Shown here: one piece after another, positions 22,625 through 34,400 of the stretch
How the letters are laid out: every line of letters starts with the position of its first letter
Position numbering within the stretch: the first letter of the stretch is position 1
Source of the DNA: Trichuris trichiura
Taxonomy: Eukaryota > Nematoda > Enoplea > Trichinellida > Trichuridae
Assembly: GCA_037903355.1 (NCBI GenBank)
Contig: JBAJFE010000045.1
Span: forward strand, 620,001 to 684,000
Direction of reading: 5' to 3'
Length of the DNA stretch: 64,000 bases
Position numbers and translations under genes: made by a program
The notes under the pieces: generated by a model
The model's database searches: none
What the model was told of the DNA's origin: nothing
Seen by the model: only the letters and a program-made list of their open reading frames with translations

Positions 22625-25600
22625 TAATCAGTCAGTTCTGGCTTTAAAACACAGATTTTCCGTGTCATGAGAAAAATGGTTACATTAGGAGGAGCGTCAA
22701 ATAAGATAATCTCTCCGTACAAGGCTGAAGGCAACAAAGATAAGACTAAACATGTTTTGTCCCATTGGTTGGCGTCCTGCTAAACGCTGCACCGTTTTTC
22801 CGAGAACGTTCTGATCACCCCTTGTATTTAGTGAAGAAGGAGTTCACCGTACGATTGAGCTAATCGCGGTTGGTCATGACCATAGTGAATAACAAAACCA
22901 AAAAGAAATCTGCCTGTTCCGATGATTCCACAGCATCAGAACACTTTTCAATTATTAGGCGCACTTTCGCTGAGGAAAACTGAAAGCGTGTAGACAATTG
23001 GAAGTTGAAACTATAAGTCTGCTAATTCACAATAATAAGATTGGAATCACAGGGAATGAAATCTTCAGAATATGACTTCGAGAATTTGCAAGCTAATTCA
23101 ACCCTTCCGAAACCAATAGTGCTTTGCTTCACCAGTATTTTTTCAACGTGTACAGCAATGATAAGATGTAAAGGCGTGCCGTTGCCTGTGTGAAAAGCTG
23201 GCACTCTTAGGCCAGTCTCCGATAGATCTCCTGCGCTAGGGATAATTCTGCCAGAGTTCCTCCTTTGTGATTCCCATCGCCCCCCGGGAGCGATATCGCC
23301 CACTTTGAGAACCTAAGATGCATGCCAATTTGTTGTTCTTACAAGCTGCGTTCCTCGTTAGCTCCAGGATCTCGGTTGCAAATACTTAAGGACCGCAGTG
23401 AGATAGACACGAGCCGCAGCGCCAACTTGTTCGGCGAAGTTTCCCTGCCAATGGAGACACTATAAATGACGAACCAAAAACTGCACCACTGCTTTGCTGC
23501 GACGACTCTTTGACTTCCCTAGACTTTTCCTACTTTTCCGCTACCAGTCTTGAGGTGCCGTCAAGCGCAAAAGCACAAGAAAGCACAAGAACGAAATGGT
23601 ATATGGCAGAATGTGCGCTTATTATTGGGTAGTTTTATATGATTGTTCCGTCTTCTTTCGAAGTAAAGTTTCTTTGTACCTCATTGCTCGGACGACAAAC
23701 AATTTTTTTCATTCAACACTTTGCTTTGTTTTCTACAAGCCAGTACAGTTAAAGTTCGTTTCTTTCCCATCTGAGGCTCCGTGAAGAAAACCGTCGGCAG
23801 CTCAGATTGACAGCCCATTGTTGCTATGGTGGACATTTGTAATTTTAATGCTGCCTTTAAACCTTGCGATCATTTTTCAACGTAACAGGGCAATGCACCG
23901 ACTCGCATTTTGAATCTTAAGCTGAAACCATTTTCTGTTCGCATTTGTTCTCCGCAGTTAGAAATACTGGCGCCCAAACACTAATGCTGTACATTTTCAG
24001 CTGATGCTTACATTGCACACAGTAGCCACGTTTCCGTAAGGTATTTCATTTGACGAAAACGGGCAGGAGCACAGCAATGATGAACAACAGTGGTAACAGG
24101 AAAAACAGCACGTGAACAGCCTGCATCAGTGAGGTCAGAATACCGTGGCTATCTTTCAAAAGATGCTATGAAACTTTTGGTCATCGTTGCCTAACTTTTC
24201 GTGTCCATTAAACTCAGCTAGGTAGGAACCTAGCATGTGCCTATGTGTGGCAATCCATTCTTTATTGCGGCGCTTCGTCTGTGAGCGCACACACCCCGCC
24301 TTCTGTGCATGGATTTCATGATTTGTTTTGTCCACAAAATTAATCGAGTGATTAAATTAGAGATGCAGTTATCTCTTCTGCAGCTGCCTGCAGTAAGCGC
24401 GCCACTTACCGCTTATGGCTCAAACAGGTTGCTTTATCAGTGGTATCACGATGCTACTGGAACAGCCTTCTATGGAAACGATAAAGCAATCGCATGTTTT
24501 TCAGCAAATGACGCTGAATAATCATCGTTGTTCCTATTGCTACATGTAGTTGCAATTATATTTCCTTCATGAGAACAGCGTCACATTTATTTCAGGCGTT
24601 TGACTAGTTCTCTGATAGCTGTAGGAAAGCGTTGTGCAGATGGCAACGGATGGCTTCACATCACGCTGTTTCACTGCAGGGCTACTTTCCTGTTGATGCA
24701 CGTAACGCATCTAGTAGAACTGCTGGAAATAGAAAAGAGTACTGCTCTTAAAGTAATGTGTTGCTTGAGCTAATTAGTCTTTGGTATTCTTCAACGCCCA
24801 CGCATAAAAGAAAGGCACTATTTTCTTAAGCTCTATCTCTTAACCATGACAGTGGATTGAAATTGTGTAGCATCTGTCTCGCCAATCTTTACTGTCCATT
24901 TGCATGTCTGCAGGGACAGATAGTTCTATATGGCTGCAAGAGTTGACGCACCTGAAAAAAGAGGAATTCTCTGTGAAGATTTTGTAGTGGAGAAACCACC
25001 ACCAAAGTCTTCACAGAGAGCTGTTTTTTTATAAATTCCTCAGGCGATACCATTCTGATCACGCTTCATTGGTTCCCTGTCGACCAGTACGCCCATCAAC
25101 GGTCTATGAGAATTATTTAAGGAAGACGCTGACGTGCAATCTAAAGATAAAGCTAAGTAAATTTTTGCCTTACACCTCACCGTAATGAAAGTCAGTGCGC
25201 TAGAGCAGAAAAACTTTGATTGTTGACGTACGACTGATTTCTAGGTGTCTTGATGAAATGGCAGACACTGTTCACAGCAATGACTTTGATTTATTTCTAT
25301 CATTTAGACGGCTGCATATTTAGCTTCTTGTCAAGAACTTAAAATAGCGGATCGTATGACGTGGCTAAAAACGTTTAAGTGGCTGCGGTGCGATTTATCT
25401 GTTTTTCTGTTTTAGGATCGATAACCGTACCTTAAATAATTATGAGAAACTGTAGAGTTTCACATAACAATAGAATGAAAAAATTTGTTCACGCAGGGTG
25501 CAGCTTTCAGCCGTAGCACTGGCTCAGCTAACAGTAGGAATATTGATCATGTTGTCACGTCTGAACAACGTTATGTGCAGAACATTGTGATTATCAAATG

Positions 25601-26783
25601 TTAAATTTAATGGAAAAACGTTTTTACCCAGCTACTGTTGATCTGACGTGCTCAAAGAGTGTGATAATAAAAAGTCCGAAAGCTGGTCATTTTAAATTTT
25701 TACCAGCAGTCAACTAGAAGAAATTGCCAGCAAAAAGAGCACTTATCTCGTCAAGACATCGCCTTCGTTAATGTTTACGTTAAAAAATTTCTTTGTCGCT
25801 GAATACTTGCGGTTCATTCTAAACCAAGTGGAAATAGTAGCAATTGTTAGTTCACGTAGCGAACAGTACTCGTTTCTAAAGTTAGTTCTTGCCTTGATAT
25901 GCAAAAATGACTTACAGTTTACGATAGTTGGTCGTTCTTTGACGACGATTAGCAGAAAAGGCGTATCGATTTGCTCCTCAGCCTCCAGTGAACCCTGAAC
26001 GCCTTCCCACAACATCATCAACAATAAGCTATCCATACAGTCACCCAAGCGTGCGGTTTTCAGCGACCTGAGAATCACTTTAAACAATCTTTAAAAAGGG
26101 AAGATAAGCCGAGGGAGAATTATGTTTTGCTGGAACCATTTGATGCAAAGAATTCGACGTATCACTAGGGTCGTACTAATCAAGATTGACGCCTGATGTA
26201 TGAGTGTAGCCAATGGACCATCTCTTTTAAATATACCTTAGAGTACATTAACCTCTCCCGCCATGTTGACAGCGACAGGGATATTTATATTTTTAATAAA
26301 GTGTGCATCTGATCTTTTAGGTACCCCATTGTCATAATGTAAATTTCCCGACAGCCCTGTGCTGCCCTTACCTATGCCTAAACATAAGGTTTGTATTTCA
26401 GGTTAGGCTGAAGTAAGAGCAGAACAAGATGAAGCAGGATTGATCGCCAGTTAGCGCAGAACAGCATGGCCGCATGCCTGACAGGAAGAACTAGAATTTT
26501 TCAGATAGTCAGGCGGGCTAAGAGGTTGCTTTAATTCTACTGATAATTAAATATTTAATGGGTATTTCATTTGCGCGAGGTTAGAATAGCGACTGCATCA
26601 CCGTTCACTTTTCGTCTCCAAAATTCGACAGGAATGGCTTCATAGCCCTTTATTACAGCAGTTATAAGCACTACACACACAGCTTGTAAAGTGCAAATGG
26701 GAAAAGCAACATTTTGGAGTATAGCATGGAATAATGGCTGACATTTTATCGCTGTTATTGTCTAAGCATATTGATATGCATTA
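22625..26783. other. long intergenic stretch
   Basis: No gene recognised. Open frames 23022-23303 (minus), 24309-24521 (plus) and 25743-26087 (minus, 114 residues) lack domains and splice support. A hairpin at 24968-25020 is listed separately. Confidence 0.4.
24968..25020 (+). other. imperfect hairpin, about 23-bp stem
   Basis: Left arm TCTCTGTGAAGATTTTGTAG and right arm CAAAGTCTTCACAGAGA pair with one or two mismatches or bulges around a five-base AGAAA loop. It could be a transcribed hairpin or a decayed short inverted-repeat element. The loop and stem are short for a typical miRNA precursor. Confidence 0.4.
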
Positions 26784-27992
26784 TTAATGAAAATAGATTG
26801 CGCTTTCTGATTTTTTCATTTCACGAACTTTTCGAATCGCCTTGGTCAAGTCTGCTTGTACAATTGAGTCCCTGTCATCACGAATGGCATTGTAGCCTGC
26901 TTCCGTAACAACGTTTCTCATGTCGGCACCATTTAAACCCTCGGTCATGTGCGCAATGCTTGTTAAGTCCAATGACCCGCTTTTGCTTACATTTTTTATA
27001 TGTATTTTTAAAATTTCTAAGCGTGCTTTCTGATTAGGAAGTGGAATTTCAATTTTTCTGTCCAGTCGTCCCGGACGAAGTAACGCTGGATCCAGAGCAT
27101 CAGGGCGGTTGGTCGCCATTATTACTTTCACCTTTTGCAATGAGTTGAACCCATCCATTTGATGTAACAGCTCAAGCATAGTCCTTTGAATCTCTCGGTC
27201 TGCTGAGTTGCCATGCGACCGTCTTTTGCTACCTATAGCGTCAATTTCGTCGATAAAAATTATGCAAGGCTGGTTATGCTTGGCGTATGTAAACATTTCG
27301 CGTATAACTCTGGCGCTCTGACCTATGTATTTTTCAATTATTCCGCTGCTGACTATTTTTAAAAAGTTATAGCTCAGCTGACTTGCTACTGCTTTTGCAA
27401 TCAACGTTTTACCCGTTCCTGGGGGGCCATAGAGCAATACTCCTTTGGGGGGTTTAATCCCAACGCGCTGGAATATTTCTGGCTTTGCGATTGGCATTTC
27501 GACAACTTCACGAACACTTCTGATTTGCTCTTCCAGACCACCAATCATTTCAAATGATACACCGGAAAAGTCTTGATGAGCCATCTTGTATATGTTTATA
27601 TCTACTATTTGTGGCAATACGGCCATTATTGTTAGGCTTACGCTGTCGAGCGCTACTCGAGCGTCTTTTTCAATTTTCGACTTGTCCTTCACGTTTTGAC
27701 ACCCGACCACCATATGCGTCCCACTAGTAAGTGCAACGATAACTCTTTGATCACTCAACTTGTTCATCACCTCGCCAATGAGCATAGCGTTACTGCCAGT
27801 ATAAGAAACAACTCTATCAAATTTCGTCATGCTCTCTTTGAACCACTGTATTTGCTTAGTCATACGCTTTTCTTCAAACGCAAGTCTGTCATTTTCTTTA
27901 AGACGCTTTAGAAAAAGCGAATAAGGCGACATCTTCGTCCTCTGCCATATGGTGGCACTGTTTTCGGAAGGCAAATTTTCTTGAGAATGCAT
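26784..27992 (-). CDS. PSMC6: 26S proteasome ATPase, Rpt4/PSMC6 type, intronless
   Basis: 402 residues in one exon. The order is N-terminal coiled coil (about 20-60), OB-fold segment (GEVMNKLSDQRVIVALTSGT, MVVGC), then the AAA module: Walker A GPPGTGKT, pore loop KYIG, Walker B IIFIDEID, and sensor plus arginine fingers ATNRPDALDPALLRPGRLDR. It best matches Rpt4 (FQRVGIKPPKG, SADREIQRTMLELLHQMDGF). As part of the six-ATPase ring of the 19S particle it unfolds ubiquitinated proteins. Odd points: no introns in a genome where other genes have many, Q for E in the GESARLIREMF motif, and a diverged C-terminus (SAIYFH). These suggest a retrocopy that is still open and perhaps tissue-specific. The start at 27992 gives normal family length; the next ATG is 19 codons later. 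Confidence 0.92.
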   Translation of the reverse strand: MHSQENLPSENSATIWQRTKMSPYSLFLKRLKENDRLAFEEKRMTKQIQWFKESMTKFDRVVSYTGSNAMLIGEVMNKLSDQRVIVALTSGTHMVVGCQNVKDKSKIEKDARVALDSVSLTIMAVLPQIVDINIYKMAHQDFSGVSFEMIGGLEEQIRSVREVVEMPIAKPEIFQRVGIKPPKGVLLYGPPGTGKTLIAKAVASQLSYNFLKIVSSGIIEKYIGQSARVIREMFTYAKHNQPCIIFIDEIDAIGSKRRSHGNSADREIQRTMLELLHQMDGFNSLQKVKVIMATNRPDALDPALLRPGRLDRKIEIPLPNQKARLEILKIHIKNVSKSGSLDLTSIAHMTEGLNGADMRNVVTEAGYNAIRDDRDSIVQADLTKAIRKVREMKKSESAIYFH

Positions 27993-29701
27993 TAACCTTC
28001 AGTATGTACATGTAGATTTAGCTTCTGTCGGTTTCACCAGCAGTAGCAATTTTATCTGGCAGCCGTTTGTCACGGTCCTTTTCGTATGCATTGGCAGCAT
28101 ACGAAGTACGACCGCGAAGGCTGTTTGCACGTAAATTCACTTCTGTCCTGCTTTAAAGTAGCAACAGCATTAAAACGCCCGTTGCACAACTATGAGTCCT
28201 GTGGATCGCTTGGCGAAGTGCTGCTTTCTGTCAACAGTGTTGGCAAAAATGCTAAGCCTGGACCAACTGGAACACCTTTGTCTGACAGCATGCTTGCTAT
28301 CAAGAGCTATTCATTGAAATGACCTGCCTCTCCTTAGTTTGCAGAAAGAAATAACAAGAAGCTAGTCAAGTTAATTTTTTAATTTGTGACTGAAACATGG
28401 GCGGTTCCGCAGTCCAGTTCTTCTAGTTGGTTATTGAAATGTGTAGGCTGTATACAATAAGTAACTCTGCAGGCATTCAGCTACGAGGTAAGGCTAAAAA
28501 CCACCAGTGTGAGGAGTGATTAAGCAGGAAAAGGTCGCGTTCATACGCATTGAAAATGGATAAATTCCTGCAAATAAAAGACGCAGGAGAAGGACAGTTT
28601 TATGGAAAAAATATTTCGCTAGTTAATCTTCATCACTTCAGTATACGCTCATGCAGTTTAAAAATTCAATGAAGGCATAAACCGCTAGAAATTGCGCTAC
28701 CTATCAGTGATCAGTGCTCATTCAGAGTCACTTGAAAATAAGGATGGTTTTGCACGTCTGAAATGTTTTGCTTCATTCGAAGCGGCTAACCTGTTCCAGA
28801 AAACCGTCAGAAGATGCAGGTTGTTTTCTTGCAAGCATGGGCATATTGTTCCGGTCTTACTGGTTAGCCTGCAGGCCATGCTGTTCTCCTACTACCCAGG
28901 CTTTAGCCTAGGTACAAGTTTTATATTTAGGCTTCGTCTTCCGCAAAGGGATAACAGAATGCCATCAAACTTACTGTATGACAATGGGGGACGTCATGGA
29001 TAAAGCCTGCCAAACTAGGATCAATAAGGTGCGAACAGCGCTGAGTGACGCCAAAACTCGGTCGAAAGTACTTGCATTTCTCGGCATGCTACAGTATGAT
29101 TAAGAACAGGATCCAACGCGCAGCTGAAATGCATTAGATCGCAAAATTAAGGTTGCTTAAATGCCGTTGTGTTCCTACACTTAGTTATGCGATGGAATAA
29201 TATTCCACTTCTACTCCAAAACACTTTGTTCACAAAAAGGTTTCCTTGATACGAACTGCAAGTGTGTCGTATCATAGAATAAAAGTATGCCAACATTCTT
29301 CAGTAGTGTTCCGCAAAAATGTCTTGTTCAATGATTTTCGAAATACGCTCTTTCCGAAGCAAGACATTTGTTCCTAATAATTGAGTAACGCCCTTTCCTT
29401 GAATTTATTTACAGATTTGCAATGAACTACGACATCTAAAGAGCTGGTTTCCGTGAAAAAATTAGTATGATACGTTGAGCATGCCGTTTCGCATGAATTT
29501 GCGATTTCTTCACTACCTGATGCGTACAAAAAATAAATAATAAACATTTACTTGTCATTCGATAAGATTCAACAGAGCAAATGTTTTGCGCTTTAAGCGG
29601 TATTCAATTTCTCTCGTCTCTAAATGATCTTCAGGTTGATTTACTGTTGTTTTAGTACTGTACAAGTCGCGAGCGGTGATAGCGTTGCGGAGTCAAGGAA
29701 A
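27993..29701. other. intergenic, nothing recognised
   Basis: Open frames at 28086-28322 and 28692-29003 on the plus strand show no domain. The 5' flank of the snRNP gene occupies the right end. Confidence 0.4.
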
Positions 29702-30702
29702 ATGGCTGATATTCGACCGAATAATACGATTTACATTAACAACCTGAATGAAAAAATTAAAAAAGATGGTCTGTGGTTCATTTTTGACGGTAGATTCATT
29801 TATTGCTCGCTGCTTCTGTTCTAGAATTGAAAAGAGCTTTGTACGCCATTTTCAATCAATTTGGCCAGATTTTGGACATCGTCTGCATTAAAACCGTGAA
29901 AATGCGAGGTCAAGCGTTTGTGGCATTTAAAGACATAAGCGCTGCAACGAACGCGCTTCGATCTCTTCAAGGGTTTCCGTTTTACGACAAGCCAATGGTA
30001 AGTCTTCTCTAGTTTGATTGTCTTTGGTAAAAGCAGAGCAATACTTTCTCTTTCTTGACGGGTTGAGCCCTGATGAGTCTCTGCCACAGTTGCTAGGAAA
30101 GATAACGAGTTACTATGCATGGTTACCGACCGCTGTTCAAAAGCAAATTAACGTGGTTTACCGTTTGTCGACACGTTTTGACGTAATGGCGGACTGTCGT
30201 AACATGCTTATGTTGTAGCGCATCCAGTATGCTAAAACGGATTCCGATGCCGTTGCAAAGATGAAAGGTACGTATGTGGAACGTGCGAAGCCACCACGTA
30301 GAAACTTGGAAATCCCGGGCGAGTCAAAGAAGGAGCGAAAACGTCGTCTTGCAGCGGAAAAAATGAAACTTCGCGAAATGACCGGCCAGCCTAATCCTAG
30401 TGACACAGTTCAGGTTCCGAACAAAATTTTGTTCTGCACCAACTTGCCTGATGAGACTACGGAGCGGATGTTGCTGTTGCTATTCAATCGGTAAGAAGTG
30501 TTATCCCGTTTCCAGATGGACCAATAACGCGTGGTCGTTCAGATTCCCTGGTTTCAAGGAAGTTCGTCTGGTTCCGAATCGTCACGACATTGCGTTCATA
30601 GAGTTTGAAACGGAGTACGACGCGAAAACCGCTAAAGAGGCACTGCAAAACTTCAAAGTTACTGCGAACCATGCTATCAAGATTACCTTTGCAAAGAAAT
30701 GA
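29702..30702 (+). CDS. snf: U1A/U2B''-type snRNP protein (SNF family), 4 exons
   Basis: Exons 29702-29768, 29825-29997, 30219-30490 and 30543-30702 give 223 residues, the usual size. RRM1 starts [16 protein letters not shown] and holds RNP1 as RGQAFVAFK; then come [12 protein letters not shown] and [11 protein letters not shown] basic linker ([14 protein letters not shown]) leads to RRM2 ([34 protein letters not shown]) ending in FAKK. In animals with one such gene it binds both U1 stem-loop II and U2 stem-loop IV in the spliceosome. Phases fit across all junctions. The first donor is weak (GATG|GTCTGT), and intron 2 (221 bases) is four times longer than the other two (56 and 52). No lesions were seen. 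It is transcribed towards the SLC4 gene, tail to tail. Confidence 0.96.
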
Positions 30703-31425
30703 GTGTCGGCAAAGCATTATCGGATTGATATGGGCATTATTATCGTTCTGAACATTGATATCATTTTTAGCAAAGAAACTCACAGTTAAACTGCTGGAAT
30801 TTACCTAAATTACAGTCTTGAAAATTGTTGTGTGTTTTTTGCTCTATAGTGTACGTGAAACATTCAGTAACAATTTACTTCATTCCTTTCGGTCTGTATT
30901 AGGCAAGAATTTTTAAGCTCGTGATTTTGGACTAAACATGCTTGGGCTTGATAGTAATAGATCCTTACGACTTCTTCGATAGCAATGTAGACGTTGCTAT
31001 TAAACGTAGCAAGCAAATAGGAGAAATTACTGTGTAGTTATACATTGAGTTCCGAGAATTTGAGCAGTTAAGTTTCCATTTCGCATTTACCGTTTATCTT
31101 CTGTTTCATCTGTATTGCTTAAAGCGAGGTAATTAGTTTCACGTTGAAACTTAAGGAACGGCTTCATCCGAAAAGCACAAGCCATTCGTTGACGATTAAA
31201 CAGGAGGCATTGCTAAGCCTTTATGGACAGTTCTTTAATGAATCCGTTCGAACAGCGTAATTCAGTCAAACGTATCGACATGGAATGTATTTTGTCACTT
31301 TATTGTTGTTACTAGATGCTTTGTATAAATGGGCCAAACTTGGCTTTCAAAGTGTATCTGTTAGGCGGGCAAACAGAACGATTCTGCAGTAGCAGAATGG
31401 CTGTCGGTTTTCGTTGATAAATCTA
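30703..31425. other. spacer between convergent genes
   Basis: About 720 bases between the snRNP stop and the SLC4 stop. It presumably holds both 3' UTRs; no other feature was recognised. Confidence 0.5.
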
Positions 31426-34400
31426 TCATCGGTTCTTCTCGCGGACTTCTAATAGCATGGTTTCTTGCCCGCGTATTTTTTTTAAGTTCGACTTGTCGTA
31501 AGAGGTTCGCTTAGAACGCAGCAGTTCTTTCCAGTGCGGAAGCGGGTCATCCAAAACTTGCAACTCTCGGCTGGTGAATATCTTTTCGAGTATGATTTTG
31601 CGCACTGCCACAGAAAAGACCAGCTGAAACAGCAAGCGCTACTTTATACGATTTTATGGCTAAGCAGGACTACCATAAGAGGAAAAGCCATCGAAATAGC
31701 TTTATATTCTTCCACTACCGCGAGAAGAAGGAAACACGTAACCTGCACTGCCGTGAATAGGTGCACGCGTCTTATCTGTACCTGTCGAAGCCACAAGTAG
31801 TCTGGCTGATATTTTTTCGGCATAAATATAATAAGTATTCGTTGGAAGAACTAAAAGTATATCGTCATAATTGCTTATCATATTATTTCAGACCTGTTGT
31901 TCACTTAAAGAAACGATTCCCATGTACAGAAAGACTCCGAGTAGCACTGGCATGGGAATGAGCTGCAAGATGAGGCTTATACTAGCAGCACAGGAGTTAG
32001 CAGTACCTTCATAAAGGGAGTTAATAAAGCTGAGACACCAATAAGGAGATGGGCTATCAGTGCCGTGACTCGTTGTTCCCTGAAGATAAAATTAACCGCG
32101 CACTGTACATATGGTTAGTTCGAGTACTTGAGGCCTAAAAATTGAGGCTTATCTCCTGGGGCTGTAGTTTCGGAGATGATTCTAAGACTGTCGGCGTGCA
32201 TCAAAGAGATTACGGTAGCAGCCACGTAAAACGGTATTCCCATGAAGGAACAAATAGCAATTAAGATTGCTATCACCATTAAGTCCAGGTGGTATCCAAA
32301 GTGTTTCTGGAAAGGTCTGTGCCGCGCGGGGAATTGTTAGTCTCCATAGTTTATCACCTGTAATTTGTTCTCTGGTCGATTAATGATAACGGACGTTATG
32401 TTTTGATCCATCAATATGAGCAGGCTGAAGAAAGTGGCTGGGAGAATGCACACCAGGGTGATCCACCAAGGTTCAATTCCAACAGGGTTTAGAAACCAGC
32501 TTCGATTGATAGTCGGCTAAAACGTTGTTACGTAAAAGCCTTTAAAAACGTTTAAACTGGCCGGTTTGATCCGTATGCGTATAACAGATACGCGATTTTT
32601 AATTATGGACTAACTGTGCAATGGTTTCTTACCGAAAATGTGGACGGCACTTCCAGACAGGGCACATCTACCCCAACGAACCATTTTGCTGCTGTCATGA
32701 TCGTTATTGCAATTGTAACGTTGAAATCAGCCACTGTATTCCTAACCTTATATAGATTCTTGTTGGCGGCAATGTCGACTTGTCAGAAGTCCAGTTTACC
32801 TTGGTGGTAAAAAAACGCGAATTTCGGAGCACCTTTAAAGTCTCGGCTATGAAGAAAGTTCCGCAGAACAGTATGAAAGAGAACATGAATACGTCGGGCT
32901 TGTAATTGCACTGCAAGCCTTCAACTGCCCCGCCGATGGTCAAACATTCTGAAAAAGCATCGCAAGGCGCTTAGGTTATTTATTTACTTGTTTTCGCCAA
33001 CCTTCTCTTGACATGTTGGAGTTGGCGCTTGGCGGAAGAAGAAAGTTGGAGAAGTTCAGAGCTCTGCTGCTGTTCTGTTTAAAAGTGCACTCGCACTGGC
33101 TGCGGTAAAGTTCCTTTAATTAAGGACGTTTATCTTGTAGCTTTTTTGAGCAGGATAGTAATGCATGCTTACTTCCATTGAAGTCATAACCGGTGATGTA
33201 TGACTTATCTCCACAAGTTCTTCGACAGCTTTCACTAAGAAGATCAGGGAAATAAGCGTTGCAAATGCTTCTTCCGTAAATCTTGTTATGAAGGCAACAA
33301 ATACCGAAGCGTCGATGGCGACCAGTAGTATTAACCACGCGGATGTCCATAAGCCCACCCATAAGCGTAGAGTCAGAAAGTCCATACCATGCTTTCTGAA
33401 AATTGCAATCTACTGGCGTCATGGATGGAATTCTTACTTGCAGAATTCGTTCATAATCACTTCGAACACGAGGCATGGACCGGTTGCAGACAGGACGCAT
33501 AACGGCTGTCCCGAAAAGAGGGCGTAAATAACCCCGCAGATTCCTCCTGCTAGCAGATTTTCGATCGTACCATAAAACGAAACAAATATGAATTTAAATG
33601 TTTGGTCATTTCCGGATTGCAATAAAGTACGTCAACTGCGTTTTCAGGTTCTGCTGTACAAATTGTGAAAAAGTTTACGAGATTTGGATGCTCACTGCAA
33701 TTCTTGAAATAGAATAGTATCGACATTTACGAAAGGTACATTTCCAACTGGGACAGAAGGCGGGCTGTTCGCAATCGAAGTTTCAAACTAGTGACAAGCT
33801 AACGAAAAGTAGAACGGAACGGCAAGGTTAGTGCATCCTTTCATGTATGATTAGCTTATCAGTACAGTACAATTTTTTACCAAACACCGTAGGTACCACC
33901 GCTCCACTTCTGACACGCACAGCTGTTGCTTAATTAAGTACACATTTTTCTTACCATTTGCTTCTGTAGCACGTGATCCATTACACCGCCGAAGGTGATG
34001 ATTTTAGAAACGTTGGCAAAGAAAAGGAATATTGCGGCTGCGACAGTCTGAGTGAACCGTCCCCGAAAGGCATCGTAGAAATCGCTCCAGTACCACTTGG
34101 CTTTTATTTTCACGTCTTCAACAAGCCCACCGAATAGCCTAAGAATAATCGATTTATCAAAAGTGATCTGTGCTTCGTAGATTTCCCGGAAACGAGGGCA
34201 AAGTCATTGGAAGTTGATTCACTAATTCTTTGAAGTAAGAAGAACTCTTAGAGAACAAATACTTTTCTCTATTTTAGCGATAAACTCCTGTCGGTTAGTT
34301 GAACAATTCTTTAAATTCCGAATGTTTACTAACAACGGGCAAAACTGTTTGGTATAAAAAATGAACACCTCACATTATCTTAGTTGTTGTCAATAAAACG

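Noticed and set aside
30018..30218. 66-residue ORF and a TGATGA box-C-like motif inside intron 2 of the snRNP gene, possible snoRNA
   Set aside because: No matching box D (CTGA) or terminal stem could be found at the right distance; the ORF lies between good splice sites.
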